From Anaerovibrio lipolyticus (GTDB lineage: Bacteria; Bacillota; Negativicutes; Selenomonadales; Selenomonadaceae): DNA of 64,000 nucleotides. The notes below the pieces were generated by a model. It did not search any database. It was given only the letters and a program-made list of their open reading frames with translations, and was not told the DNA's origin. Of the stretch, positions 49,460 to 59,073 are shown in pieces. Made by a program: the position numbers and the translations under genes. The stretch covers positions 186,001-250,000 of the forward strand of contig NZ_JADYTY010000001.1 of the NCBI RefSeq assembly GCF_021531495.1, in the 5' to 3' direction. The stretch's first letter is position 1; every line of letters begins with the position of its first letter.

Positions 49460-51745
49460 TTATGATTTATTGGCATTTTGCCATTGTGCCATAAGTTTCT
49501 CCAGAGTATCATAATCAAATTCGCCGCAGGCATCTTTCATTTGAGACAACAGCTTATGTCTAGCGCTGTCAAGCTGACATCCCAGCAGTTCCTGCAGCAA
49601 TTCTTCCAATCTATCAAGATCATAATCCTCTAATGCTTCCTGCAATTGAACAGTTTTTTTTGATAACTGTTCCGAGGATATGGCAGACAGGTTCTGTTCT
49701 TGCTTTGGCAGAAAAAGTTCCTCGGCAAATTTTTCGCTAATATAGGTCAACAAGGCACCATACTGAGCTAAAAGTCTGTCAAAATTTCGATAAATATACT
49801 GATAATCTCCTGATTTCCCTGCTTTTTCATGAGCCTTGGCCATTTCCGCCAACTGCTTTTGGCCAATATGAGCTGCTACAGATTTGAGCGCATGTACCTC
49901 AATGGTATATCTTGACCAATCCTCTGCCTCCAGCAGATCCATAAACAGTTTAATCTTTTTGTGTCCCTCAGTGTAAACCTGCATAAGAATATCCCGATCT
50001 ACCTCATCCATTCTGCTGGTAAAAGGTTTATCCAGCTTATAAATGGTATCCGAAGGCAGAAAACTATGCAGACATTCATCCAATTCCTTATCCCCTAGCG
50101 GCTTGGACAAATATCCCTGAAAGCCTAGCTGGAGATACTCATCCTGCACACCAGCTACTGCATTGGCGGTAAGAGCCACCACCACGTCCTTTTCATGGCT
50201 AGGCAGTAATCTAAGCTTTTGCAAGGTTTCTACCCCGTCCATAATAGGCATCATATGGTCCATAAAGACAATGTCAAAATGTTGCTGTTTCAGCAGTTCC
50301 AAAGCCTCATAACCACTTTCTACAGTTACTACCTGGATTCTATAAGGAGACAGCATTCCCTCTGCCACCTTGAGATTTACCTTGTTATCGTCAACCACCA
50401 ACACCTTGGCCTTTTCCGCAATAAAGGTATATTGGAAAAGCTTTTCCTGATTTTGGATATCCCCCTTGCCTATGGTGCCAATAGGAGTCCAATCATCTAC
50501 CTGATTCACCATAGTCCAACTAAATACGCTGCCCTGGCCATAAACACTTTTTACCCCTAGGGTACCGCCCATAGACTCACATAGGCGACGGCTGATGGCC
50601 AGGCCTAAGCCAGTACCCTCAATAGACCTGTTTCTTCGGGTATCTACCTGCTGAAAGCTGGAAAACAGCTTACCCAAATCCTGGGGTTTTATGCCAATGC
50701 CAGTATCTGCCACACTGCCATATATCTTTACCGTATTGTCATCCCCAAGCTTTCTGCAGCCCATACGAAGTGTAATAGTACCATCCTGGGTAAATTTCAC
50801 CGCATTATTCAAAAGATTTACCATTATCTGCTTGATGCGGATTTCATCCCCAATCAGGCCACGAGGCATTTCAGGATCAATCTGTAACACAAAAGAGACT
50901 TTGCTATCCTTTAGCTTAATGCGAATAATAGCAGCTACATCTACCAAAAGAGAAGCCAATTGGAAGGATGAATTTATCAATTCCATTTTGCCTGCCTCTA
51001 TTTTGGAGAAATCCAAAATATCATTAATAATAGTCAAAAGAGAGGTAGATGCATTCTTTATGAGAATGGCATTTTCCCTGGCAAATATATCTGTAGTATC
51101 CCGAATAATAAACTCCGCCATGCCATGAATAGCATTCATAGGGGTTCTTATTTCATGAGACATATTGGCCAAAAAGCTGCTTTTGGCTTTATCGGCAGTT
51201 TCAGCTTTTTCCTTGGCAGAAATGATATCTGTAATATTCACCATAATCAGCATGAGGCATTTTTCCCCTTCCTCTATGCCTGTTACTGGATGAATATAGA
51301 CATCGTAGACCAATTCCTGCCTTTCCACATTTAATTTCTCAATGTAGTGAATTTCCCGCTGCTCTGTCAAAGCTACCTGACACACAGACTCCAAATGCTT
51401 GCATTCAGGATATTCCATGACACCATGAAAGACGGTAGCAATAGGCAATCCGTCATTAATTTCCTCAGTGGTACACCGGCCTACCTGATAATATTGCTCT
51501 GTAGCCAAAAGTGTCTTAAGCTGACTATCCAACATAATGGAAATATTAGGAGAATTCTCCACAAACATTCGTGTATAGTATTCCTGTCGTCCTTTTTTGG
51601 CCTCACTAAACTCTCGGAATCTATTGGCCTGCTCGTTCATGGTAGAAAGGATATTGTTCTCTCGATGGAGACGCTTTACCTCCCGATGGGCCTTTTTTAA
51701 TTCCAGTTTTAGCTGACGAATCTCTTCCCGTATATTATCATCCAT
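49460..51745 (-). CDS. Soluble hybrid sensor histidine kinase (PAS-HisKA-HATPase-REC-Hpt)
   Basis: 761 residues with no membrane segment. Order: coiled coil (1-45), PAS-like region (about 55-175), HisKA with phospho-histidine in SFLANMSHEIRTPMNAI near 200, HATPase boxes NLLNNAVKF, DTGIGI and GTGLGLAI (290-420), receiver with VLVVDDN and phospho-Asp in IVFMDHMMPIMDG (about 455-570), then an Hpt domain with histidine in VHALKSVAAHIG near 620. It should pass phosphate His-Asp-His internally and to the adjoining receiver. Input is probably cytosolic, plausibly through the FIST protein next door. Confidence 0.93.
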   Translation of the reverse strand: MDDNIREEIRQLKLELKKAHREVKRLHRENNILSTMNEQANRFREFSEAKKGRQEYYTRMFVENSPNISIMLDSQLKTLLATEQYYQVGRCTTEEINDGLPIATVFHGVMEYPECKHLESVCQVALTEQREIHYIEKLNVERQELVYDVYIHPVTGIEEGEKCLMLIMVNITDIISAKEKAETADKAKSSFLANMSHEIRTPMNAIHGMAEFIIRDTTDIFARENAILIKNASTSLLTIINDILDFSKIEAGKMELINSSFQLASLLVDVAAIIRIKLKDSKVSFVLQIDPEMPRGLIGDEIRIKQIMVNLLNNAVKFTQDGTITLRMGCRKLGDDNTVKIYGSVADTGIGIKPQDLGKLFSSFQQVDTRRNRSIEGTGLGLAISRRLCESMGGTLGVKSVYGQGSVFSWTMVNQVDDWTPIGTIGKGDIQNQEKLFQYTFIAEKAKVLVVDDNKVNLKVAEGMLSPYRIQVVTVESGYEALELLKQQHFDIVFMDHMMPIMDGVETLQKLRLLPSHEKDVVVALTANAVAGVQDEYLQLGFQGYLSKPLGDKELDECLHSFLPSDTIYKLDKPFTSRMDEVDRDILMQVYTEGHKKIKLFMDLLEAEDWSRYTIEVHALKSVAAHIGQKQLAEMAKAHEKAGKSGDYQYIYRNFDRLLAQYGALLTYISEKFAEELFLPKQEQNLSAISSEQLSKKTVQLQEALEDYDLDRLEELLQELLGCQLDSARHKLLSQMKDACGEFDYDTLEKLMAQWQNANKS

Positions 51746-51755
51746 GACCTCTTCC

Positions 51756-52127
51756 TCAGTCCATATATTTCGTTATGGTATTCAACAGATGGGATATATC
51801 AAAAGGCTTGTGGAGCATGGCTTTTATGCCTGCCTGTCGGCCTTGTTCCTTGGTTTCTGCCTCCTCATCTCCTGTCAGCATTACCACAGGAATCTTGGCC
51901 AGCCTTTCATCTCCCTGCAGTATTTGCAATAGCTGGAAGCCATCCATCTCTGGCATCATCACATCCAAGAGAATCAAATTTGCCTGATTTTCCTCCAAAT
52001 ACTTCAAAGCCCGCTGTCCAGATGGTACCAATATGGGTTTCCATCCCTCCTGGGATTTAATGATTTTTCCTGTCAGCTTGAGATTTACGGCACTATCATC
52101 CACGACCAAAATTTTCTTTTCTTCCAT
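51756..52127 (-). CDS. Stand-alone receiver-domain response regulator
   Basis: About 123 residues. A CheY-like receiver only: ILVVDDSAVNLKLTGKII with acidic pocket, phospho-Asp in LILLDVMMPEMDG near residue 53, Thr in PVVMLTGDEEAE and Lys in HKPFDISH. No output domain follows, so it acts by protein contact or as a phosphate relay or sink. ATG 52127 is used; a TTG at 52139 is possible. It lies between the Hpt and kinase genes with gaps of 25 and 10 bases. Confidence 0.88.
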   Translation of the reverse strand: MEEKKILVVDDSAVNLKLTGKIIKSQEGWKPILVPSGQRALKYLEENQANLILLDVMMPEMDGFQLLQILQGDERLAKIPVVMLTGDEEAETKEQGRQAGIKAMLHKPFDISHLLNTITKYMD

Positions 52128-52152
52128 GTATATCGCCAACCCTGCTCTAAAT

Positions 52153-52572
52153 TTATGCTCCTGCCGACTCTATTTCAGCGAGAAAGTCCTTAATTCCTTG
52201 CAATACCTTTTGGTAATATTGAGTAAATTCAATATGTTTCGCCACAAGATATGCCTGATTGCCCTCCTTGGCAGCATTTTCCAAAAGCCTAGCCTGCTGG
52301 GAAAGCTCCTCTGCCCCTATATAGGCCGCCGAACTCTTAATAGTATGCACATTCATCCTATATTGGGGCCAGTCCTGCCGTTGATAGTTCTCCTGCAAGG
52401 TTTTCAGCTTGCTTTCCTCTGCAAACTCTTTTACAAGCTCCAGATAAAACTCCTCGTCATTCATACAGCGCTTTTTACCTTGCTCGAAATTCAAAAATTC
52501 CAAGCTGGATACTAATTTATCCAGACTTTTTAATGACTTTTTTTCCCTCATTACCGTCACCATACTATACAT
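52153..52572 (-). CDS. Histidine phosphotransfer (Hpt) protein
   Basis: Up to 139 residues; the start is uncertain because ATGs at 52572, 52563 and 52551 all lack a good ribosome site. The four-helix Hpt domain has the phospho-histidine in MNVHTIKSSAAYIGAEELSQ near residue 80 and QARLLENAAKEGN after it. It would shuttle phosphate between the hybrid kinase and receiver proteins. It is the first gene of the operon Hpt-receiver-kinase-FIST. Confidence 0.82.
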   Translation of the reverse strand: MYSMVTVMREKKSLKSLDKLVSSLEFLNFEQGKKRCMNDEEFYLELVKEFAEESKLKTLQENYQRQDWPQYRMNVHTIKSSAAYIGAEELSQQARLLENAAKEGNQAYLVAKHIEFTQYYQKVLQGIKDFLAEIESAGA

Positions 52573-52679
52573 TTATTGCTGATATGTATTAATAACACTT
52601 CAGCTATTCCTATTACCTATGATAGCCTAAAACCATGCCATTTTCAAGGGTAATTTGCCTATTTCCAGACAATAGAAAA

Positions 52680-52755
52680 GGACTGTCTCTCTAGCTTTTC
52701 CTAATGCAAATTCGATTCGAATATTAGCATTAGGAAATCACCAGGAAAACAGTCC
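52680..52755 (-). terminator. Nested long hairpin after the feo operon
   Basis: Outer arms GGACTGT/ACAGTCC (52680-52686 with 52749-52755), middle arms TTTCCTAATGC/GCATTAGGAAA (52697-52707 with 52727-52737) and an inner ATTCGA/TCGAAT. On the minus strand it ends CCTTTTCT, so it may terminate feo transcripts. Confidence 0.6.
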
Positions 52756-52772
52756 CCATTTAGTAGATTAAA

Positions 52773-52967
52773 TTATTTGTGACCACTGCAATACGGACAG
52801 GAGCCTTCTTCCGCCCCAGTATTTTTTTCCTTGTCATGATATCCACTGCAGGCATCACAGCCACAGCAATCATGCTTGCCCTCTACAAAATTGTGATATA
52901 CATGACGGAGAGCAAAAACCAGCAAAACAGCTATAATCACTAACAAAACCAAAGTCTGAGCATTCAT
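52773..52967 (-). CDS. FeoB-associated Cys-rich membrane protein
   Basis: 64 residues: one N-terminal membrane helix (LVLLVIIAVLLVFALRHVYH) followed by a cysteine-rich tail CCGCDACSGYHDK and CPYCSGHK. This small family sits after feoB in many Firmicutes and is thought to assist ferrous iron handling, perhaps by metal binding at the inner face; the mechanism is not established. It follows feoB by 80 bases and is likely part of the operon. Confidence 0.82.
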   Translation of the reverse strand: MNAQTLVLLVIIAVLLVFALRHVYHNFVEGKHDCCGCDACSGYHDKEKNTGAEEGSCPYCSGHK

Positions 52968-53047
52968 TATATAGACCTCCTATCCTTATTATTGTATCAG
53001 ATAACTTAACTAAGCACCACTTGTAATAGTATGCTGACTTAATTATT

Positions 53048-54949
53048 TTAGAAGCCTAACAGGCTGCCAATCTGATATACCAGCAGGGAAACAACCCAGG
53101 CCAGCACAAACATATAAACCGCAGCAAATACCATCCACTTGAAGCCACCAGCTTCTTTCTTTATAGTACCCAGGGCAGTTACACATGGGGTATACAGCTG
53201 GGAGAATACCATAAAGGCAATGGCGGACAATGGTGTAAAGGCACTGCCCATACCAGTCCCCAGCATAACCTCAGCAGTCTCCACTGCATCCTCTGCCTCA
53301 GCAGAAATATCAGGCATACCATAGAGAATACCAATGGTAGATACTACAGACTCCTTGGCCAGAACACCGGAAAGTACGGCTGCACCAGCCTCCCAGTTGC
53401 CAAAGCCCTGGAAAACAAAGAGGTAACCAATCACAGAACCAATGGAGGCCAGGAAGCTGTCGTTAAGATCCTTAACCATACCCTCGCTATTAAAGGCAGA
53501 CAGGAACCAGAGAATTACACAGCCCAGGAAGATAATAGTACCGGCCTTAACCAGATACCCCTTACCCTTATCCCAGGTTTCCAGCAGAACAGTTTTCATA
53601 TCTGGCATACGATATGGAGGCAGTTCCAACAGGAAAGTGGAATTATCATCCTTGAAAGTGGTATGAGACAAAAGCTTGGTGGAAACAATAGCCATAACCA
53701 CACCTACTACATACATGGCAAATACCACATTAGCAGCATCATCAGGGAAGAACATGGCAGCAAATAGGGCCATAATTGGCAGCTTAGCACCACAGGTCAG
53801 GAAAGGAGCAGCCATAATGGACAGCATACGATCCTTTTCCGTATCCAAGGCACGAGCACCCATAATGGAAGGAACGCCACAGCCAAAGCCCATCATCAAA
53901 GGCATAACACCCTTACCAGTCAAACCACAGCGACGCATAATAGGATCCATAATGAAGGCTACACGAGCCATATAGCCAGTTCCATCCAGGAAGCTCAAGC
54001 AGAAGAACAGAATGAAAATCAGTGGTACAAAGGTAATAACGGAACCAACGCCACCGATAATGCCATCGCAAACAAGGGACTGCATCCAATCAGCTACCCC
54101 GGCATCTGCCAGAGTCTCAGAAGCCCAGCCTAGGAACTGGTCATTGACCAGCTCATCTACGAAGTCTGCGATAGGCTGACCAATCCATTCAAAGGTAATC
54201 TGGAAAACAGCATACATAATCAGCAGGAAAGCTGGAATAGCCAGAATACCGTTAGCCAGTACATGGTCAATCTTCTCAGAGGTGGTAGTACCTACATGGG
54301 AGAAAGTAACAGACTCTCTAAGAATCTCATCAATAAAGGCATAACGCAGCTCAATCAGCTGCTCCTGACGAGATTTTTCATCAGTAACAGTGGACTCAAT
54401 CTCCTTGGCCTTAGCAATATGGGCCTGCAGCTTCTCACTAGGGCCATAACCTTCCATGGAAATAGAAGTAAAGACATTCAACATATTCTTCAGGCTGCTG
54501 CCATCTCTAGCCACTGTAAGTAGTACAGGGAAGCCCAAGAAATTCTCCAGCTTTTTGACATCAATCTTGATGCCCCGCTTCTTGGCCTCATCCTGCATGT
54601 TCAGGTCAATAATCAAAGGAATGCCCTTTTCCAACAGTTGTAAGGTCAGGAAGAGATTTCTCTCAATGTTAGAGGAATCCACCACATCTACAACCAAATC
54701 AGTGTGGTTCTCCATAAGATAATCAATAACGATTCTCTCCTCTGGGGAACGGGCATTGACACTATATGTACCTGGCAGGTCCACAATCATAATATCCTTG
54801 TCATTATGACGAACATAACCTACCTTTTTATCAACAGTTACGCCAGGCCAGTTACCAATCTTCTGACGGGCACCAGTCAGCTCATTAAAAATAGTAGACT
54901 TACCAGTATTGGGATTACCAGTAAGGGCTACGGATAAACTTCCACTCAT
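53048..54949 (-). CDS. feoB: Ferrous iron transporter FeoB
   Basis: 633 residues. The N-terminal G domain has VALTGNPNTGKSTIFNELTG (G1), then GNWPGVTVDKK (G2), DLPGTYS (G3) and a helical GDI spacer to about 230. The membrane part has two Gate/Nucleoside-recognition repeats, including the conserved GCGVPSIMGAR near residue 355 and the FeoB C region. The usual 'NMxDEA' region appears as DLNMQDEAKKRG. It imports Fe(II). At 633 residues it is shorter than the roughly 770 of E. coli FeoB, common in Firmicutes. feoA lies 21 bases upstream. Confidence 0.95.
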   Translation of the reverse strand: MSGSLSVALTGNPNTGKSTIFNELTGARQKIGNWPGVTVDKKVGYVRHNDKDIMIVDLPGTYSVNARSPEERIVIDYLMENHTDLVVDVVDSSNIERNLFLTLQLLEKGIPLIIDLNMQDEAKKRGIKIDVKKLENFLGFPVLLTVARDGSSLKNMLNVFTSISMEGYGPSEKLQAHIAKAKEIESTVTDEKSRQEQLIELRYAFIDEILRESVTFSHVGTTTSEKIDHVLANGILAIPAFLLIMYAVFQITFEWIGQPIADFVDELVNDQFLGWASETLADAGVADWMQSLVCDGIIGGVGSVITFVPLIFILFFCLSFLDGTGYMARVAFIMDPIMRRCGLTGKGVMPLMMGFGCGVPSIMGARALDTEKDRMLSIMAAPFLTCGAKLPIMALFAAMFFPDDAANVVFAMYVVGVVMAIVSTKLLSHTTFKDDNSTFLLELPPYRMPDMKTVLLETWDKGKGYLVKAGTIIFLGCVILWFLSAFNSEGMVKDLNDSFLASIGSVIGYLFVFQGFGNWEAGAAVLSGVLAKESVVSTIGILYGMPDISAEAEDAVETAEVMLGTGMGSAFTPLSAIAFMVFSQLYTPCVTALGTIKKEAGGFKWMVFAAVYMFVLAWVVSLLVYQIGSLLGF

Positions 54950-54970
54950 TTGCTAAAATCTCCTTCCCAA

Positions 54971-55192
54971 TTAGATTGCTGTTACCTGAATCTGCTCTGC
55001 ATCCTTACGACGAATAGCCAAATTGTAAGAACGCAGTCCAATTGCAATAGGATCTCCCAGGGGGGCGGAACGCAACACCTTAATTTTGGTGCCTGGCAGC
55101 ATACCCATTGTCATCAGTCTTTCCTTGAGACCGGATTCTCCAATGCTATCTACGCGGAGAGTCATACCGGTCTTGCCATCTTTCAATGTCAT
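54971..55192 (-). CDS. feoA: Ferrous iron transport protein FeoA
   Basis: 73 residues from ATG 55192, eight bases after GGAGG. SH3-like fold with MTLRVDSIGESGLKERLMTM, the GMLPGTKIKVLRSAPLGDPI core and a terminal strand (IGLRSYNLAIRRKDAEQIQV). FeoA is a small cytosolic partner needed for FeoB activity. First gene of feoA-feoB-Cys-rich protein, behind a Fur-box promoter. Confidence 0.92.
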   Translation of the reverse strand: MTLKDGKTGMTLRVDSIGESGLKERLMTMGMLPGTKIKVLRSAPLGDPIAIGLRSYNLAIRRKDAEQIQVTAI

Positions 55193-55205
55193 AGCCAATA
55201 CCTCC

Positions 55206-55293
55206 AATGATAATGATACATGATTTCAAAATACATTGATAACTAATCTCAAAAATACTTAAATATGATAATCTTTATCAGAATCATTGTCAA
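55206..55293 (-). promoter_or_regulatory. feo promoter with Fur boxes
   Basis: TTGACA (55288-55293) and TATCAT (55265-55270), 17 bases apart. The promoter spacer reads GATTCTGATAAAGATTATC, a Fur-box-like inverted repeat, and a second one (AATGATAATGATACATG on the plus strand, 55206-55222) lies just before the ribosome site. Iron-dependent repression is expected. Confidence 0.75.
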
Positions 55294-55361
55294 TAGCAAA
55301 TGAGATTTTTTCTTAAAATTTTACAAATAAATATTTTAAACCATAACCATAAGCTACAGAT

Positions 55362-55577
55362 TCAAACAAATAGGTGCAGATATAGGCCAACCAAATACCA
55401 TGATTTCCCCATGCTGGTATAAAAGATTTCAAGCGTAGAAAGATGGCTTATCCAATATAGAGCATATATTATCAATCCTATCTCCACAAATGAAATAAAC
55501 ATGAGATTACCTAAAAGAATTTTATTAGCCAAGGAAAGCAATATGGCTCCAATTAATATCTTTGTATATTTTCCCAT
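55362..55577 (-). CDS. Small hydrophobic protein of unknown function
   Basis: 71 residues, ATG ten bases after CGGAG. Two membrane helices (ILIGAILLSLANKILLG and ISFVEIGLIIYALYWIS) and a short polar link. No family recognised. It lies between feoA and prfC with its own gap on both sides; the stop falls in AT-rich sequence. It might be a chance frame, though ribosome site and composition support it. Confidence 0.4.
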   Translation of the reverse strand: MGKYTKILIGAILLSLANKILLGNLMFISFVEIGLIIYALYWISHLSTLEIFYTSMGKSWYLVGLYLHLFV

Positions 55578-55673
55578 GACCGCTCCGGAAGATTTGCGGT
55601 AGGTGTAATATCACAAAATCCCTGCCAGCTGTAGGATTTGCAGCTAGCAGGGATTAGCTTACAGTATATAATT

Positions 55674-57287
55674 TTATGCTTCGACCTTGTCTATAGGCAC
55701 TACATGGAGCTCTAAGTCTGGATTGTTATCGGTTATCCAGCCCAAGGCCCATTCGTTATTTACCAACAATACTGGGTTGTTGCGGCGGTCGTAGACGAAC
55801 ATGCCGCGGTCTGCACCGCGAAGGCTGGCTGGAGTTACCTCCCGGCCATCTGCATAGGTCATCCATCTTGCTACCTCATATGGCTGCATATTCATCACAA
55901 TATCTACACCATATTCGTTCTTTAGACGATATTCCAGCACCTCAAACTGCAAAGTACCTACTGTGCCTACAATGTAGGATTCAGTGCCGGCACCTGCCTG
56001 CTGGAATAGCTGAATAGCGCCCTCCTGAGTCAGCTGCTCTACACCCTTGACAAACTGCTTTCGCTTCATGGTGTCCTTGGCCTGTACTCTGGCAAATTTC
56101 TCTGGTGGGAACACAGGGAAATCCTCGTAGCTAAACTTGTGGGATGGATCGCAAAGGGTATCTCCAATACCGAAGATTCCCGGATCAAATAGGCCCACAA
56201 TATCTCCTGGATAAGCTTCATCCACAATCTGTCTATCCTGAGCCAGGAACTGCTGTGGCTGAGCCAGTTTAATAGGCTTGCCACTGCGATTGTGATAAAC
56301 ACTCATGCCTCGCTCAAATTTGCCGGAACAGATGCGGATAAAGGCCAATCTATCACGGTGAGCAGGATTCATATTAGCCTGAATCTTGAACACAAAGGCG
56401 GAGAATTTTTCATCATCTGGAGCAATCAGACCAGCGCTGGAATTTCTGCCTACTGGCTCTGGTGCCAGCTTGAGATATTCCTCCAAGAAATTCTGCACAC
56501 CAAAGTTTGTCATGGCAGAGCCAAAGAACATCGGAGTCAGCTCACCACGAGCTACCTTGTCCAAATCAAACTCTTCACCAGCTGTATCCAGAAGGTCGAT
56601 ATCATCCACCAGAGTCTGATGAGCTTCCTCTCCCAGCATCTCTACGAATCTGGCATCATCCAAAGATCCGGTCACAGATGCCCTGGCGTTCTGTCCGTGG
56701 GAAGTATCATCATCAAAAAGCTCTATCTGCTTCTTCTGCCTGTCATACACCCCAAAATAGTTGCCATCAGTGCCAATAGGCCAGTTCATGGGATAAGAGC
56801 GGATGCCCAGCACATTTTCCAGCTCATCCATCAAATCCAGCGGTGCTTTGCCAAAGCGGTCCAGCTTGTTAACAAAGGTAAAAATAGGAATGCCCCGCTG
56901 CTTGCAGACCTTGAACAGCTTCTTGGTCTGCGCCTCCACGCCCTTGGCCACGTCAATAATCATGACAGCACTGTCCACCGCCATCAGGGTGCGGTAGGTG
57001 TCCTCAGAAAAGTCCTGATGGCCCGGCGTATCAAGGATATTGATGCAATAACCATTATAATTAAACTGCAAAACAGACGAGGTAACGGAAATACCGCGCT
57101 GCTTCTCTATCTCCATCCAGTCAGACACAGCATGATGCTGGGTTTTTCTCGACTTGATAGAACCAGCCAGATGAATGGCGCCACCGTAAAGCAGCAGCTT
57201 CTCCGTCAAGGTAGTCTTACCTGCATCCGGATGAGAAATAATCGCAAAGGTGCGACGCTTCCGGATTTCTTCTCTAAAATCAGCCAA
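55674..57287 (-). CDS. prfC: Peptide chain release factor 3
   Basis: 537 residues with a TTG start at 57287, seven bases after AGGAGG, which gives the family N-terminus (M)ADFREEIRKRRTFAI; the open frame continues upstream but without a start signal. G1 is ISHPDAGKTTLTEKLLL, G3 DTPGHQDFSEDTYR, G4 NKLDRFGKAP. GSAMTNFGVQNFLEEYL and QLTQEGAIQLFQQ identify RF3 rather than EF-G. It is a GTPase that removes RF1/RF2 from ribosomes after termination. Confidence 0.93.
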   Translation of the reverse strand: MADFREEIRKRRTFAIISHPDAGKTTLTEKLLLYGGAIHLAGSIKSRKTQHHAVSDWMEIEKQRGISVTSSVLQFNYNGYCINILDTPGHQDFSEDTYRTLMAVDSAVMIIDVAKGVEAQTKKLFKVCKQRGIPIFTFVNKLDRFGKAPLDLMDELENVLGIRSYPMNWPIGTDGNYFGVYDRQKKQIELFDDDTSHGQNARASVTGSLDDARFVEMLGEEAHQTLVDDIDLLDTAGEEFDLDKVARGELTPMFFGSAMTNFGVQNFLEEYLKLAPEPVGRNSSAGLIAPDDEKFSAFVFKIQANMNPAHRDRLAFIRICSGKFERGMSVYHNRSGKPIKLAQPQQFLAQDRQIVDEAYPGDIVGLFDPGIFGIGDTLCDPSHKFSYEDFPVFPPEKFARVQAKDTMKRKQFVKGVEQLTQEGAIQLFQQAGAGTESYIVGTVGTLQFEVLEYRLKNEYGVDIVMNMQPYEVARWMTYADGREVTPASLRGADRGMFVYDRRNNPVLLVNNEWALGWITDNNPDLELHVVPIDKVEA

Positions 57288-57439
57288 AATCCTTCCTCCT
57301 GAAAAATTATTTAACTTCTTACATATACCACAAAAATCCTGTCCTGACAAGCAAAAAATCAGCATACCCGCCCAGGCCTGGCAAAATATCCTGCAAAGCG
57401 GCGTGCAGCAGCTAATGCAGCCCCCTGCACACCACACAC

Positions 57440-57500
57440 AAAAAGCGACACGACGGAGCCGGAAACGGAATAATCTCCGTACCGGCACCGTCATGCCGCT
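57440..57500 (-). terminator. Terminator of the chemoreceptor gene
   Basis: A long GC-rich stem on the minus strand, AGCGGCATGACGG.GCCGG..CGG pairing with CCG..CCGGC.CCGTCGTGTCGCT, followed by TTTTTGTG. The gap 57288-57527 otherwise shows nothing. Confidence 0.8.
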
Positions 57501-57527
57501 ACTTTGAAAGCACAAGCCCGTAAATGC

Positions 57528-58931
57528 CTACAGCTCGTTTTTCAATTTCTCCAGACTGCCTATAACAGTAGAGGAAAGAGCAGACAACTCATCCATCAGC
57601 TCATCCAGCTGCCGCTGCTTGTTAGCATGATAGGCATCAATGGCCTCCGCACAGCAGGAGTGGAATCTGGCGTGATCCTTCTCTAGCTGCCGGAACTCCG
57701 GCAGGTTGCCAAACAGCTCCTTGCCCTTGGAGGCGTACCACTTACCAAGGCGGCAGGTAGTATGGTCGCGGACATTGGATGCATCCAGGTCAATATTGCC
57801 CCACAGCATCTGGCTGATGCGTGCCCGCCACAGCAGGTGATCCGTCTTAGCCAGCTCCACATTTTCCTTGTCCGTAATATCCAGATCCAGACCGGCCAGG
57901 GCGGTGCGCATCTGGCTGGATGCCTTCAAGGCCTCATACACAAAGCGGTTGCAGTTTTTGGTAGAATCGTTCTGCCTATGAACATCATCCATGGTAGTAC
58001 GCAGGGAGGCGGTCATCTCCTGGAAAGCTGCCGACTGCTCCTCAGCCAAAGGCGCCAGGATATTCACAGCATTGTCAATGCCGTCAAAGACACCTGTCAG
58101 CTTCTGGGTGTGGGATGTGGCTTCCTTTACAGCCGTCGTATTATTCTTGAAGGCGGAATCCATCTGGGTAAATTCATCAGTAATATCCTTGGAGGTTCCC
58201 TTGATGCTGGACAAATGCTCATTGATTTCACTTACGGACAGCTTGGACTGCTCCGCCAGCTTCCTTACCTCCTCGGCAACCACCGCAAAGCCCCGGCCAT
58301 GCTCACCGGCGCGGGCTGCCTCTATAGAGGCGTTCAGCGCCAAAAGGTTGGTCTGGTCAGCGATGCCCCGTACCGTTTCCACCAGATTGTTGATATTGCC
58401 TGTATCCTTCTGCAGCTGGATTACACTGCCATGCATGCTCTGCAGGCTTTCCTCTGCCGCCGCAGTCTCCCGTGCAACAGTATCAATACTGCTCTCGGTA
58501 TTGCGCATGGCCTCCATGCCCTTTCTGGTCTGGTCGGATGTCTCCGTGGCAGTTCCCGCCAGCCCCATAATCTCGTTGGCCAGTGACTCCACTACCTTGT
58601 GCATCTCATCAATCCTGGCAGAAACATGGGTATTCTCAGTAACAATGGCATTAAGCGCCTCGGACACCTCCGTGGAATCATATACCGATTCGTTCAGCTT
58701 CATCAGCATGGAGCGCAGATCACCTCGCTGCTTCTGCAAAAATGCCTCAATCTTTTTGCCCAGCCGCTGCAGCTCGGCAGACTCTACACGAGGCATTGAC
58801 GCCGTATAGTCACCATCAATCGCCTTCTGCAGAAACCTGTCCAGGTTTTCCACATCCCGTTTCATCTGCGCACAATCCTCACCGCGGCCTGCAGCTTTTT
58901 TATTATCATTACTTGAGCCAAACAAAAACAT
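57528..58931 (-). CDS. Soluble methyl-accepting chemotaxis protein with CZB zinc-binding domain
   Basis: 467 residues from ATG 58931 (AGGAGG nine bases ahead). There is no membrane segment. The signalling tip [20 protein letters not shown] near residue 205 and the helical MCP domain around it are clear. The C-terminal CZB domain (about 335-430) shows [32 protein letters not shown] and EKDHARFH, providing the His/Cys/His/His zinc site typical of cytosolic receptors that sense zinc or oxidants. It should signal to CheA. Base composition is GC-richer than in most of the window. Confidence 0.92.
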   Translation of the reverse strand: MFLFGSSNDNKKAAGRGEDCAQMKRDVENLDRFLQKAIDGDYTASMPRVESAELQRLGKKIEAFLQKQRGDLRSMLMKLNESVYDSTEVSEALNAIVTENTHVSARIDEMHKVVESLANEIMGLAGTATETSDQTRKGMEAMRNTESSIDTVARETAAAEESLQSMHGSVIQLQKDTGNINNLVETVRGIADQTNLLALNASIEAARAGEHGRGFAVVAEEVRKLAEQSKLSVSEINEHLSSIKGTSKDITDEFTQMDSAFKNNTTAVKEATSHTQKLTGVFDGIDNAVNILAPLAEEQSAAFQEMTASLRTTMDDVHRQNDSTKNCNRFVYEALKASSQMRTALAGLDLDITDKENVELAKTDHLLWRARISQMLWGNIDLDASNVRDHTTCRLGKWYASKGKELFGNLPEFRQLEKDHARFHSCCAEAIDAYHANKQRQLDELMDELSALSSTVIGSLEKLKNEL

Positions 58932-59073
58932 CTCTCTATACCTCCTAGCCTCAATAATTATTTTCCTGTATGCTAATATTCGCCACAAAACAGGAAAAAC
59001 CTCTTTTTCCAGTCAAAATGTTGCAAAATTGAAAGTATTTTTTACAACAGACTCCATATAGAGTGCTTTTGCA

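Noticed and set aside
56292-57302. 336-residue rightward open frame opposite prfC
   Set aside because: Antisense of prfC; composition typical of a reverse-complemented gene.
55674-57515. A 613-residue RF3 with a Cys/Arg-rich N-terminal extension
   Set aside because: The extra 76 residues cover the terminator of the chemoreceptor gene; TTG 57287 behind AGGAGG gives the normal RF3 start.
57762-58809. Two rightward frames of about 270 residues opposite the chemoreceptor
   Set aside because: Long antisense frames are expected in this GC-richer stretch; no start signals or domains.
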